Below, in pieces: positions 23,787 to 32,893 of a stretch of DNA of 64,000 bases. Position numbers and translations under genes: made by a program. The DNA comes from Phaeodactylibacter sp. (GTDB taxonomy: Bacteria > Bacteroidota > Bacteroidia > Chitinophagales > Saprospiraceae): contig NZ_JALEGS010000050.1 in NCBI RefSeq assembly GCF_022763345.1, positions 124,001 to 188,000 on the forward strand, read 5' to 3'. The first letter of the stretch is position 1, and each line of letters begins with the position of its first letter. Under the pieces are notes generated by a model that made no database searches, was not told the origin of the DNA, and saw nothing but the letters and a program-made list of their open reading frames with translations.

Positions 23787-25679
23787 TTACTTAACGATCA
23801 GCTTCTTCGTTTCGCCTTCTGCAGTTTGCAGGAAGTACATGCCCGCAGGCAGGTTAGAAACGTCAATCTGATTGGTGTTGCGGAATACCTTCAGGCGCTG
23901 GCCTTCTGCGTTGTACACAGCAAGGTCAGTCATTTCGCTCAGGTATACGGTACGTGTAGTTGGGTTCGGGAAGATCTGCAGCTGGCTGGTAGACTCAAAC
24001 TGAGGCTCCTCCAGGCTTGTAACCGTTACCTCATCAAAACCATGGATCGCGAAAGTCAGCGAGTGGTTGAATGGGAATGGGTTGTTAGAGTTCGGGTGCT
24101 GAGAGTTCACCAGCAGTGACTTACCGTCAGGTGTAGGCATTGCACCAGTGATTTCTGCACCACGTGGCACAGCTGTGATACGGATCAGGTCGTCAACAGT
24201 TGGTTGCTCAATGCTAAGGTCAAGCAGCCACAGTTCACAGGTACGGTTGCTGATACCTGCAGGCATACGGCCATAGGAAGTACCATTAAGGTCTTCGCAG
24301 ATTACCAGGAATGGCTGGCCATCAATCATCATGACGTTCAGGCCATCAGGGTTAGACAGGTGCTTGGTGAAGTAGTCTGCTTCGGATGGGCTGGTTTCTT
24401 CGTCCCAGTCCGGTCCACCTTCCAGGAATACGTAGTTGGAATCGATAGCTGGGTCATAAACCCATACGCGGCCGTAGTAGTCAGGATACTCAGAAGAGTT
24501 AGGGCTGTCGATGCCCTTCTCAATCGCACGGTTGATGTGATAGGGGTCGTGCACAGCACCTGCTGCGTTTTCGTCAGCCCAGCGAGAGCCCGGACGGTCA
24601 CGGCCTGTTTCAGTCCAGTAGATTTTACCGCTGGTTGCATCGATGGCTACCCACTCAACGCGGTTGTACATCGTACCACCCAGTTCAACTGCCTGATCAG
24701 CAAAGTTCAGCATTTTCTCAGGGTCAGTGTTGTCTACTTCGAGCCACTTTTCAGGAGCATCGTGCTTGTAAATGTAAGTCTTGCCTTTTGTGAAGTCACC
24801 TGGCTCATCAGCTACGAACTTCGCCCAGAAAGCAGGCGTTGCATCCACACCGAGGTAAACCGTCTGATTGTCAGCAGCAACTACGCCACCTTCAAAGCCC
24901 TGACGGCCCCAGTTGTACTGCTTGCGTACAGCCTTCGCCTGACGTGGGTCGATTTCAACCATCCAGTTGAAGTTCTCGTACTTAGGTACTTCCAACCCAT
25001 CGAAACCTTCAATGTCAGAAGAGATCAGATAAGTGGAAGTGTCACGTACACCCTGGTTTTCCGAACCGCCCGGAGACTTAGGATAGCCACCAGAGCTGGT
25101 AGGAGAAGAGAATCCACCGTTGTAAATAGAGCCGTTGTTGCTACGGAACCACTCCTCAGCGGTCCAGATACGGCCGTCAACGATAGAGCTGATACCACCG
25201 CAGTTCATACCGGTTTCACCAACTGTGTTAACAAAGTCTACGTTGAAGAACTCACCTTTACGGCCGTCTTCCAGTTCCTGCTCCACTACTTCCAGCTGAC
25301 CGGAAACCTGGTCGCGCTCAACACGGAATACGGTCATACCACCACCGTCACCGATGCGGTTGTCCTGGTAGATCATTTCGTGGTTGACAGAAACCCAACC
25401 CAGTGATTCACCAGTCTCATCCGGCGTAAAACCGATAAAGTCATGCCACTCCTTGGCGTAAGCCACACCCGCTTCGTAACCGTAAGTAGGGGTAGTTTGT
25501 ACCAGGTCAACACCGCCCACAAAAAGGACTTGAAGAGAGAGTGGAGAAGGAGGCATCAGAAGGTTGTCAATAACGTAACCTTCCGGGATTTCAATTTCTT
25601 CAGAAAAGATGGTTTCCTGAGCACTGACAAAGAGTGCACACATGCTGCTGAGCAGCAAAGAAAGTACTACTTTCTTCAT
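23787..25679 (-). CDS. PhoX-family (DUF839) protein with T9SS tail
   Basis: A 630-residue secreted protein; the ATG at 25679 gives the signal peptide (MKKVVLSLLLSSMCALFVSAQ). The body matches PhoX-like alkaline phosphatases (PF05787): SVNHEMIYQDNR near the front, GGISSIVDGRIWTAEEWF, GFEGGVVAADNQTVYLGVDA, and GKTYIYKHDA. PhoX enzymes are Ca/Fe-dependent phosphatases on a beta-propeller; the acidic, Asn-rich loops here fit that. The last ~75 residues are a T9SS sorting domain (LQIFPNPTTRTVYL ... GMYFLQTAEG), so it is surface-exposed rather than Tat-exported. Codon choice (GGT, CGT, AAC, TAC) looks like that of a strongly expressed gene. Divergent from the gene at 25946; followed by the large di-heme peroxidase. 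Confidence 0.82.
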   Translation of the reverse strand: MKKVVLSLLLSSMCALFVSAQETIFSEEIEIPEGYVIDNLLMPPSPLSLQVLFVGGVDLVQTTPTYGYEAGVAYAKEWHDFIGFTPDETGESLGWVSVNHEMIYQDNRIGDGGGMTVFRVERDQVSGQLEVVEQELEDGRKGEFFNVDFVNTVGETGMNCGGISSIVDGRIWTAEEWFRSNNGSIYNGGFSSPTSSGGYPKSPGGSENQGVRDTSTYLISSDIEGFDGLEVPKYENFNWMVEIDPRQAKAVRKQYNWGRQGFEGGVVAADNQTVYLGVDATPAFWAKFVADEPGDFTKGKTYIYKHDAPEKWLEVDNTDPEKMLNFADQAVELGGTMYNRVEWVAIDATSGKIYWTETGRDRPGSRWADENAAGAVHDPYHINRAIEKGIDSPNSSEYPDYYGRVWVYDPAIDSNYVFLEGGPDWDEETSPSEADYFTKHLSNPDGLNVMMIDGQPFLVICEDLNGTSYGRMPAGISNRTCELWLLDLSIEQPTVDDLIRITAVPRGAEITGAMPTPDGKSLLVNSQHPNSNNPFPFNHSLTFAIHGFDEVTVTSLEEPQFESTSQLQIFPNPTTRTVYLSEMTDLAVYNAEGQRLKVFRNTNQIDVSNLPAGMYFLQTAEGETKKLIVK

Positions 25680-25945
25680 GTTTGAAAAAGATTTAGTGAT
25701 CGAAATTTGGCTTAATGACAGCAAAGATCACCCCGGGGTGTTAAGTACAGGTCAAATCGAAGTAAGGCTTTTGTTATCAAATTGTGAACTCAATGTAACC
25801 TCCCCGCCGACATATTTTATTTGGCGGCAGGATGGAAATCGTAGGATGAACCAGAGATCGATTTGAACAAAGCGGTGGATTCTTTTTGATTTTTTTTAAT
25901 TTGTGGCAATCAAGATTAGCATTCAATCACCAAATCGTCTATCTA

Positions 25946-27670
25946 ATGCAAAAAAGTCTACATTTACTACTGGCTCTGTTAGCATTTACAGCCTTCAGCC
26001 TTCCAGCATTTGCCCAACCGGTAAATGATGAGTGCGAAAATGCCATTCCAATCAGCAGCGGCACCCATGATTTCACAACCGTTGATGCCACAACAGGTGA
26101 CTCAGGAGCTTATCCTGCAACCTGCCCTGCGGGTGGCAGCAGCAGTTCTGATTCGCTTTACAACGATGTCTGGTTCATCTACACCGCTGACTTTACCGGG
26201 CTGGCAGGATTTAATAATTGCGGCACAGCAAATTATGATGCCAATGTTGTCATTTATGCGGGAACATCCTGTCCCCCTTCTCCCGATGATGTAATTGCCT
26301 GCAATGAAGATGGCGTAACCCCGGATGGAGAGCCATGCTCAGATTTAGGGTCGACCGTAACCTGGGAAGTTGAAGAAGGCTCGGTTTACATCATCCAAAT
26401 CGGTGGCTGGGGCTCGGAAAGTCCGGGCGCGGAAGGCACCGGCACCTTCACCATAGAGGAAACCATGCCTGTCACCGGACCGCCCAACGACGAGTGCGAG
26501 AACGCCACACCGCTTGACCTGGGCCCACAAGACTCCATCGTGCTTCAGTTCAATACCGTGGAAGCTTCAACGGGGCTGCCTCAGCACGAGGTCCCTCAGT
26601 CTTGTTTTGAGCCGAATGAAGAATTTGTCTACAATGACATCTGGTACTCCTGGACAGCGACGTATACCGGTGGGCTTGAGTTTTCCACCTGCGGTACCGC
26701 AACCTTTGATTCCCGCCTTGCCGTCTACCAGTCTACCACCTGCCCTCCGGATACCAGTTCTCTGGTGGGGTGTGGTGACGATGAGAATGCCGATAGTGGC
26801 GCTCCCTGTGGAGGCTTCACTTCCCGTGCCTTATTCAACGTGGAGCAGGGACAAAGCTACCTGTTCCGCCTGGGCGGCTGGTCTTCCGGTGACCGAGGTG
26901 CAGGTTCAGTGCTCATCAAGCGGATCGAGCCCGTTGTACCGCCTGCGAACGACGACTGCGCCAATGCATTGGACGCCTTTGTGATCTCTCAGGAGCAAGC
27001 CGACAACTTTGATTTTATCTTTGAGGGCACCAATAAGCTCTCTACCGGGCAGCCACAGTTTGCCACACCGATTTGCAATAATGACGGCGACTTCCGCGAT
27101 GTATGGTATACCTTTAATTCGGGTGAGAATACAGAGCTGACCCTGCGCTTCAATAAGACCACGACAAACGCCGAGTTTATCATCGACCTGTTCGAGACCT
27201 GCGGTGTACAAGCTGATCCTGTGGATGGCCCTTACTTCTGTATTGAAACAGAGGATTTTGACAATACTTTTCTCGAAGTGCCTCTGGAAAACTTCCCCGG
27301 CGAACCTACGGAATACCTTATGCGCGTTTCCACCCGTTTGACCGGAGGCGACCTGCCCGGTGACTTCTGGTTTCAGCTCGTTGGTACACCTTTTTCCAAT
27401 GTAGAAGAACTTCAGCTGGGTAGTTTCCGGTTTTTCCCGAATCCGGTACGCAATACGGCCACAATGAGCTTTAAGGCTCAGGAAAGCCTAAACCTGCAAG
27501 CCGAGGTCACCAATGCGCTCGGGCAAACGATTCAGCGCCTGAACTTCGGCCAGATCCCGTCCGGTGACCATACTTTTGATGTCCCAACAGAAGACCTGCA
27601 GCCAGGCATCTACTTCCTGCGCCTTTTTGCTGACGGGGCGCAGAAGACGGTACGCTTTATAAAGCAATAA
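25946..27670 (+). CDS. T9SS-secreted protein with three NDxCxNA repeats
   Basis: A 574-residue exported protein; the ATG at 25946 starts the signal peptide (MQKSLHLLLALLAFTAFSLPAFAQ). Three tandem domains of about 150 residues follow, each opening with a variant of NDECENAIPI (NDECENAIP, NDECENATP, NDDCANALD), containing a YNDVWFIYT-like strand (YNDIWYSWT, FRDVWYTFN) and paired cysteines (NNCGTA, STCGTA; TSCPP, TTCPP). This repeat type is frequent in Bacteroidota surface proteins and is a beta-sandwich probably used in binding. The C-terminal ~80 residues are a T9SS sorting domain (FRFFPNPVRNTATM ... GIYFLRL). No enzyme motif. Confidence 0.82.
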   Translation: MQKSLHLLLALLAFTAFSLPAFAQPVNDECENAIPISSGTHDFTTVDATTGDSGAYPATCPAGGSSSSDSLYNDVWFIYTADFTGLAGFNNCGTANYDANVVIYAGTSCPPSPDDVIACNEDGVTPDGEPCSDLGSTVTWEVEEGSVYIIQIGGWGSESPGAEGTGTFTIEETMPVTGPPNDECENATPLDLGPQDSIVLQFNTVEASTGLPQHEVPQSCFEPNEEFVYNDIWYSWTATYTGGLEFSTCGTATFDSRLAVYQSTTCPPDTSSLVGCGDDENADSGAPCGGFTSRALFNVEQGQSYLFRLGGWSSGDRGAGSVLIKRIEPVVPPANDDCANALDAFVISQEQADNFDFIFEGTNKLSTGQPQFATPICNNDGDFRDVWYTFNSGENTELTLRFNKTTTNAEFIIDLFETCGVQADPVDGPYFCIETEDFDNTFLEVPLENFPGEPTEYLMRVSTRLTGGDLPGDFWFQLVGTPFSNVEELQLGSFRFFPNPVRNTATMSFKAQESLNLQAEVTNALGQTIQRLNFGQIPSGDHTFDVPTEDLQPGIYFLRLFADGAQKTVRFIKQ

Positions 27671-27698
27671 TGGTTTGACCTCCCGCGAGGGAGAACAG

Positions 27699-27740
27699 AA
27701 ACGGGCTGCTACCGGATTGGTAACAGCCCGTTTCATTTTT
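27699..27740 (+). terminator. Rho-independent terminator
   Basis: AAACGGGCTGCTACC (27699-27713) pairs with GGTAACAGCCCGTTT (27719-27733) around a 5-nt loop, one G-T/A mismatch inside, followed by CATTTTTTA. It closes the gene ending at 27670. Confidence 0.85.
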
Positions 27741-27767
27741 TAGGCCAGGCCGTTTGGAGAAGTCCCC

Positions 27768-29306
27768 TTACTCAATGTACAAATTGAATTCCACCCGGCG
27801 GTTCAGGCTCCGGCCCGAACGCGTATCATTGGTTGCGATCGGTTGTTCCTCCCCAAAGCCCTGGAAGGAGATCCGTTTTGGTGAAATCCCTTCGCTGACC
27901 AGGTAAGCATAGCAGGCACGTGCCCGGTCTTCAGACAGGATCTTGTTGTTTTCGGCATCCCCTACATTATCGGTGTGGCCATTAATGGCAAGGGCATAGC
28001 CCGGGTAGCGCTGCATGATTTTCACAATCTGATCCAGCACTTCTTTGGATTCCTCCTTGAGGCGGGCCTTACCGGTTTCAAACTGAACGGCGCGCATAGC
28101 GAAACTCAGCACCTCCTGCTCCTCCTCATTGAGCTCAGGGCAGCCTTTGTTTTCAGCAGTGCCTGGCTGGTCAATACAAGCATCTTTGCCATCGTGTACG
28201 CCATCGCCATCTGTATCCGGGCAGCCTTCCATATCACCGGCATCATCCGGGCAGCGGTCTTTGGCATCGCCCACACCATCACCATCGCGGTCCGGGCAGC
28301 CCTTAGCCGCTTCTGTACCGGGCTCATCCGGGCATTCGTCCAGACTATCCGCCACGCCATCATTATCCCGGTCTTTGAACGGACAGCCATTGTTCTCAGC
28401 AGTGCCAGCCTGATCCGGGCATTGGTCCTTAGCGTCCGCCACGCCATCACCATCGCGGTCCGGGCAACCATTAGCAGAAGCCGTACCTTTCACTTGCGGG
28501 CAATCGTCTTCCGCATCTGTGATACCATCCTGATCTGAATCCGGGCAGCCCATCAGGCTTTCCAGCCCTGCCACTTCGGGGCATTTGTCCTCATCGTCCA
28601 TGATACCGTCATCATCAGTATCCGGGCAGCCTTTGAACCGCTTTTTGCCGGGCCGGGCGGGGCATTTGTCCTCAATATCCGCCACACCGTCCAGATCGGT
28701 ATCCGGACAGCCATCGGTTTCCGGGCTTCCGGCATCGCGCGGGCATTTATCCAGGTTATCTACAACCCCATCGCCATCAGCATCCATCCGGCCGAGCTTA
28801 TGCAAATAGCCTACGCCAAGCTGAATGTTGTTTCGGTTCTCTTCCTGTGAAATCCGATATTCGCCCTGCAGGTTGATATAGGAACGCGTGCCGACTTTAA
28901 AATTGAAGCCAGCCCCCACCGGAATCTGAACATTGCTGCCCAGTTCCTCCTCCAGGGTAATACCTCCGCCGCCCATCAGGTAAGGGGTAATAAAAGCGGT
29001 ATCTGATTTTTTGTACTGCAACTGCAGCACGCCATCAATACTAAAAAAGGTACGGTTGTTGATATCGTTGTCCACATCAATCACCCCCACCTTCGCCGGG
29101 ATAGCAAAATTCAGCCAGGGGAGCAGCTCCCGGATATAGGTCAGTTCCAGGCCGTTAGTAATATTTTGGTCGTCAACGTCATTGGGTGTCCCGTAATCCA
29201 GGAACAGCACTTTGGCCGAAAAGGCGTTTTTGTTGGGGTCAGTCTGCGCCTGCAGCTGTAAAGATGCTACGAAGAGCAGACCCAGGCAGAACAATACTTT
29301 TCTCAT
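27768..29306 (-). CDS. OmpA-family protein with thrombospondin type-3 repeats
   Basis: A 512-residue outer-membrane protein. A signal peptide (MRKVLFCLGLLFVASLQLQAQ) leads to an N-terminal barrel domain of about 150 residues. Residues ~175-390 contain eight calcium-binding thrombospondin type-3 units of the DxDGDGVxDxxDxCP form, each with cysteines and a GCPD-type end. Residues ~395-512 are an OmpA C-terminal domain (PF00691) with VQFETGKARL, INGHTDNVGD, LSEDRARACYAYL and SLNRRVEF, which binds peptidoglycan. The protein anchors the outer membrane to the wall with a Ca-stiffened spacer. Homologues are among the most abundant outer-membrane proteins in this phylum. The repeats make long open frames on the other strand, which are not genes. 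Confidence 0.92.
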   Translation of the reverse strand: MRKVLFCLGLLFVASLQLQAQTDPNKNAFSAKVLFLDYGTPNDVDDQNITNGLELTYIRELLPWLNFAIPAKVGVIDVDNDINNRTFFSIDGVLQLQYKKSDTAFITPYLMGGGGITLEEELGSNVQIPVGAGFNFKVGTRSYINLQGEYRISQEENRNNIQLGVGYLHKLGRMDADGDGVVDNLDKCPRDAGSPETDGCPDTDLDGVADIEDKCPARPGKKRFKGCPDTDDDGIMDDEDKCPEVAGLESLMGCPDSDQDGITDAEDDCPQVKGTASANGCPDRDGDGVADAKDQCPDQAGTAENNGCPFKDRDNDGVADSLDECPDEPGTEAAKGCPDRDGDGVGDAKDRCPDDAGDMEGCPDTDGDGVHDGKDACIDQPGTAENKGCPELNEEEQEVLSFAMRAVQFETGKARLKEESKEVLDQIVKIMQRYPGYALAINGHTDNVGDAENNKILSEDRARACYAYLVSEGISPKRISFQGFGEEQPIATNDTRSGRSLNRRVEFNLYIE

Positions 29307-29702
29307 ACTTAAATGGTGTTTGGAATTGGTTTTTAAGACTTATGATGTTGCCCAAAGTCACAGGGCGTTTGCTTGAATGTTGTTGATGTTTACGCAAGCT
29401 TTTTGGTAAGTGTTACAATTTTGCACAAAATAAGTGACAGGGTGAACATCCTGTAGCTTGGCGAAAGAATTATTTCTTTTCCTTTGCTCAACAAATTTTT
29501 ATCACTATTTTTCCGCTGAAAAAGAATGAAAGTTCAGCAACAGCCAAGCCGCTTTACTTTTATTTTACATTAGCCACCCGGCACTTCGGATAGTATCTAC
29601 CTAGATTTCCTGAACAGACCTGTTCGGTTAAGCACTGCTTATCCGTTTAGCTTTATTTATAGCAACGAACATCCATTACTAACCAAACTATCTACGATTC
29701 CT
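29307..29702. promoter_or_regulatory. Divergent intergenic region with two tandem dyads
   Basis: A gene-free stretch of 396 bp between the OmpA-type gene (minus) and the S8 peptidase gene (plus). It contains two neighbouring short dyads: GAACAG-AC-CTGTTC at 29612-29625 and TAAGCA-C-TGCTTA at 29629-29641, about 60-90 bp before the peptidase ATG. They could be operators for the peptidase gene. No clear TAnnTTTG promoter is visible on either strand; TACAATTTTG at about 29413 is only a near match. Confidence 0.35.
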
Positions 29703-31235
29703 ATGAAATTTAGCAACCTATTACTGCTGGCGCTTGTCGCTTTCGCCTTGATGACCTGTTCCAAAACGGAGCTCGCAACGCCCGAGAAGGCCCATCAGGA
29801 TGGCCCGATGACCAAAGCTGAAATGGACCAAATCATCGAGGAGACCCTGTTAGCCACCAATACCGTTTACTACTGGAAGGATGCGTCGGACCGCATGATC
29901 TGGAGCGCTTCCGTCCGCTCAGACTCCGTTATGTCGCTCGGTTATCAGCCTGCAGGATTTGAGCGTATCGAGGAACGCATCCATGACATAGACCTCGCAT
30001 CGGAAGAATGGTCGGCGGTCAAAGAGCAGCTCATCACATTTGTAGTCGAAGCAACGAACGCTGCCTACCCTGATCTGAACGCCAAAGCCGAAGACCTTTT
30101 CCTCAACCTGGACGAAGCGTACCTGCCCACACTTGATGTGCGCATTTTCAACCAGGAAATCATCGAAAAGCTTCGCCAGATGCCGGAAGTGCGCTACATC
30201 GAGCCAATGAGCTACACCATGGGCGAGATTGACCGCCGCAGCGACAGTGGCTGTGGGTACAGCCCGGCCAGCAGCCTCCCCTCTGCTGACTTCAGCACAG
30301 TATCGCCAAGTGCCAAAGTCCCCTGGAATTTCAGCCACCCAAGCATGAACGTACCTGGCGCATGGTCTACCAGTACTGGTTCCGGAATTAAGGTAGCCCT
30401 TATTGATACAGGCACCTCTCCCAACCAAAGCAAGCTGGGCAATGAGTTCAATTCCGGCTTCTCTTCCGGGCGCAGCCTGGAGCGCCTGGGCACGCACGTC
30501 AGTGGCTGGTGGTGGTGGGCTTCCAATGACGGTCCTGATGATGCCTGCGGGCACGGCACCCAAATGGCCGGGCTGATCGCAGCCCCCCGCAGTACCACAG
30601 GCTCTACGCTCGGTGCTGCTTACAACTGCAACCTAAAAGCCTTCCGGGCCACCACCGATGTCATCATCAACTCCGGCAGCGAAAAGGATGGCGTCCGGGA
30701 TGCGCTGGTGATCTCCGGCAATGACGGTGCCGTAAAAATTATCAGCATGTCGATCGGTGATGTATTCTACAGCAGCACCGTTGCGGATGGTATCTTTTAT
30801 GCCTTCAACCGCGGGAAGCTGATCTTCGCAGCAGCGGGCACTTCGCTGAGCTGGACGAGCTGGTGGGGCGTGATCTTCCCGGCAAATATGGCTCAGACCG
30901 TAGCCGTTACCGGAATTCGGGACAATATGAATCAGCGGTGTCATACCTGCCATGAAGGGCCCGAGGTCGACTTCGTAGCGGTCATGCAGCGCGCTTCCAA
31001 CACCAGCCGTACTTCACTCACCCTGGCTATGAGTGGCAGTCAGCCGGCGTATGTCGGTGGGTCTTCAGCCGCTACCGCAACAACGGCTGGTATTGCAGCC
31101 TTGGTTTGGGCCACCAACCCGAACCAAAGCAGGAGCCAGGTGATGCAGCGCCTGATGAATGCTTCGTCCAATTACCCTGCACGGGACGGCAACTTTGGAT
31201 GGGGAACCATCAATGCAGCCCAAGCTGTACAGTAA
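29703..31235 (+). CDS. S8 (subtilisin-like) serine protease lipoprotein
   Basis: A 510-residue secreted protease. The signal peptide ends in a lipobox (LALVAFALMTC, Cys19). Residues ~35-220 are a pro-like N-terminal region. The catalytic domain has Asp235 in VALIDTGTSP, His284 in CGHGTQMAGL, and Ser455 in GGSSAATATTAG (the usual GTSMA is GSSAA here). A peptidase S8 fold (PF00082) is certain; mature enzymes are normally activated by removing the N-terminal part. There is no T9SS tail, so it is probably lipid-anchored. An unusual tract of five tryptophans (SGWWWWAS) lies just before the His motif. Transcription ends at the hairpin at 31257. Confidence 0.88.
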   Translation: MKFSNLLLLALVAFALMTCSKTELATPEKAHQDGPMTKAEMDQIIEETLLATNTVYYWKDASDRMIWSASVRSDSVMSLGYQPAGFERIEERIHDIDLASEEWSAVKEQLITFVVEATNAAYPDLNAKAEDLFLNLDEAYLPTLDVRIFNQEIIEKLRQMPEVRYIEPMSYTMGEIDRRSDSGCGYSPASSLPSADFSTVSPSAKVPWNFSHPSMNVPGAWSTSTGSGIKVALIDTGTSPNQSKLGNEFNSGFSSGRSLERLGTHVSGWWWWASNDGPDDACGHGTQMAGLIAAPRSTTGSTLGAAYNCNLKAFRATTDVIINSGSEKDGVRDALVISGNDGAVKIISMSIGDVFYSSTVADGIFYAFNRGKLIFAAAGTSLSWTSWWGVIFPANMAQTVAVTGIRDNMNQRCHTCHEGPEVDFVAVMQRASNTSRTSLTLAMSGSQPAYVGGSSAATATTAGIAALVWATNPNQSRSQVMQRLMNASSNYPARDGNFGWGTINAAQAVQ

Positions 31236-31256
31236 CTTACTTTACAACAATCTTTG

Positions 31257-31300
31257 AAAAGCTCCGGGGCGCTAATGCTCCGGGGCTTTTCCTGTTTTTT
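31257..31300 (+). terminator. Rho-independent terminator overlapping converging gene end
   Basis: AAAAGCTCCGGGGC (31257-31270) pairs with GCTCCGGGGCTTTT (31277-31290) using two G-U pairs, then CCTGTTTTTT. The stem contains the last codons and stop of the minus-strand gene that ends at 31272. Confidence 0.75.
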
Positions 31301-32699
31301 GCTGCCAGGCTTTCAGGAGCCACGCCCGATCGGTGAGCAGCGCTGTATCGGCAATCCGCTTTTCCAAACCTTCCAGCTTTTTGCCTTCCCGCCGCACCAA
31401 CTGATAGAGCAAATCGCAAAAATTCAGGAAGGTCTCTTTTATCGCATTGGACACCTGCCTGTTCCGCTTTAGAAAAATGGTGAAGGCGGCAATAAGGGAA
31501 AGTAAGGCTTCCTCTTCATCTTGTTCGTAGTAGATTTTAGCCAGCATCGTGCGCGCGCCGAGGTAGTAGTTAAGATCAGAATAGGCCACCTGCATGAGGT
31601 GCTCCTGTGCCTGCCCGTAAGACTTGGTATAGTAATAAAGCTCGGCATAATTGTAGTGCAGGGCATTTTCCTGAAAAGCTTCCGGGAGGAGCTTTCCCTT
31701 CTGCGCAATAAACTGCTCGATCCATTGGTAGCGCTTGAGCCGCAGTGCCAGCTTAACGACATTCGTGAACGTCCAGGGCGAAAGATTGTCCTGTTCCATC
31801 AGAATTCGCCGCTCAATGCCTTTGGTGTAGAGGTTGAGGGCCTGCTCCACGTAGCGTTCCTGCCCCTGCCTGATTTTACGGGCGCAGTAGTTGATGGCCA
31901 TAAAATAAATCTCTCGCAGCCGGTCAACAGGTACGGCTTTTGAAATACTGTCGAGCTCTTCCAGAAGCGCATCAAAATGGTACTCCTGTTCTTCATCCGA
32001 TAGTGCCCTGAAAATATCCACATATAACTTTAGCAGTGGCAGCCCGAAGTAACCCTGGTCTTTAACATATTCCAGCCATTCCGGCGTAATATTGACGTTG
32101 TAAGCACCCTGAAGAATCGCCTGCCGGTCAAGCATCGCACAGGCATACTTCATTTTTTCCAGAAAGTAGTACCGGTCCAGCGCATCAGCAGCCTCCTGTA
32201 AGTCTTCATTGAACCGGCGCAGGCGTTGCCGCTGAAAATGCCGCTCCCGGGTTTCCGCCCACTCCTGCCGGTGCCTGAAATGGGAAGCATCGGGGGCTTC
32301 CACACCATCGAGCAGTTGCTGTAGCTTGCGGTCCTGCTGCCGGTAGTGTTTTTCCAGGCCCCGCTCCGATAGTATCTCCATGAGCGTGGAAAGGTTGCGC
32401 TCTTCCCCGGCAGCTTGTTGCTGAACGAGCCAAAATTGTTCCAGCAACTTGTTCAACCAGCTAAGGTGGTAGCGCAGTTGTTTATCGTCGTAGGGCTCCT
32501 CCGGGAAAATGGCCTGATACACTTTCTGCTTGCTGATCCCGCTTCCTGAAAAGCTCGGTGCAAAGCCCATCAGGTAGTCCAGCAGGCCAAGCAATGCCGT
32601 TCTTTTATTGTAAAACGGAGAAGCGACAAAATCCCGAAAAGCGGCTATTTCTTCCGGTTTAAGCTTCCTTAACGCAATAATCAGCTTGTTTTTTTGCAT
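31272..32699 (-). CDS. Conserved helical protein of unknown function
   Basis: A 475-residue cytoplasmic protein, almost entirely alpha-helical and rich in Leu, Glu, Gln and Arg, without signal peptide or membrane helices. It begins MQKNKLIIALRKLKPEEIAAFRDF, followed by VASPFYNKRTALLGLLDYL, an opening I associate with an uncharacterised Bacteroidota family (KLxxxExxxFxxFxxSPFxNK). The middle and end look like tetratricopeptide-type helical pairs (YYFLEKMKYACAML; ALHYNYAELYYYTKSY; YLGARTMLAKIYYEQDEEEA). A scaffold or regulatory role is possible. It shares a terminator region with the converging S8 peptidase gene and has no same-strand neighbours. Confidence 0.65.
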   Translation of the reverse strand: MQKNKLIIALRKLKPEEIAAFRDFVASPFYNKRTALLGLLDYLMGFAPSFSGSGISKQKVYQAIFPEEPYDDKQLRYHLSWLNKLLEQFWLVQQQAAGEERNLSTLMEILSERGLEKHYRQQDRKLQQLLDGVEAPDASHFRHRQEWAETRERHFQRQRLRRFNEDLQEAADALDRYYFLEKMKYACAMLDRQAILQGAYNVNITPEWLEYVKDQGYFGLPLLKLYVDIFRALSDEEQEYHFDALLEELDSISKAVPVDRLREIYFMAINYCARKIRQGQERYVEQALNLYTKGIERRILMEQDNLSPWTFTNVVKLALRLKRYQWIEQFIAQKGKLLPEAFQENALHYNYAELYYYTKSYGQAQEHLMQVAYSDLNYYLGARTMLAKIYYEQDEEEALLSLIAAFTIFLKRNRQVSNAIKETFLNFCDLLYQLVRREGKKLEGLEKRIADTALLTDRAWLLKAWQQKTGKAPEH

Positions 32700-32858
32700 T
32701 TTACCCAGTCTCTTTTTTTGACAAAATACAAAAACAGATAAACTTAGCCCTCATACAAACTGCAAAAACAGTACTTTCAGGTACCTTTGCGAACTACATC
32801 ACACACCCAGCGTTGACAAATTCCTAATTTTGTAATTGACCTAATAACAAATTGCCCC

Positions 32859-32866
32859 TAAGTTTG
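32859..32866 (+). promoter_or_regulatory. Candidate promoter -7 element (TAAGTTTG)
   Basis: TAAGTTTG matches TAnnTTTG and lies 27 bp before the ATG at 32894. ATTG at 32835-32838 is a weak -33 element at 20 bp spacing. TACCTTTG at 32782-32789 is an alternative -7 further upstream. Confidence 0.5.
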
Positions 32867-32893
32867 CAGCATAAGAAACGAATAAACAGCTAT

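Noticed and set aside
24204..25406. A 400-codon open frame on the plus strand inside the PhoX-family gene
   Set aside because: It is antisense to a recognisable gene with a signal peptide and T9SS tail; its translation has no family-like segments. It stays open because of the strong codon bias of the real gene.
28106..28538. Long overlapping frames on both strands within the TSP3 repeats
   Set aside because: They arise from the tandem DGDGV coding repeats of the OmpA-family gene and have no independent start or domain.
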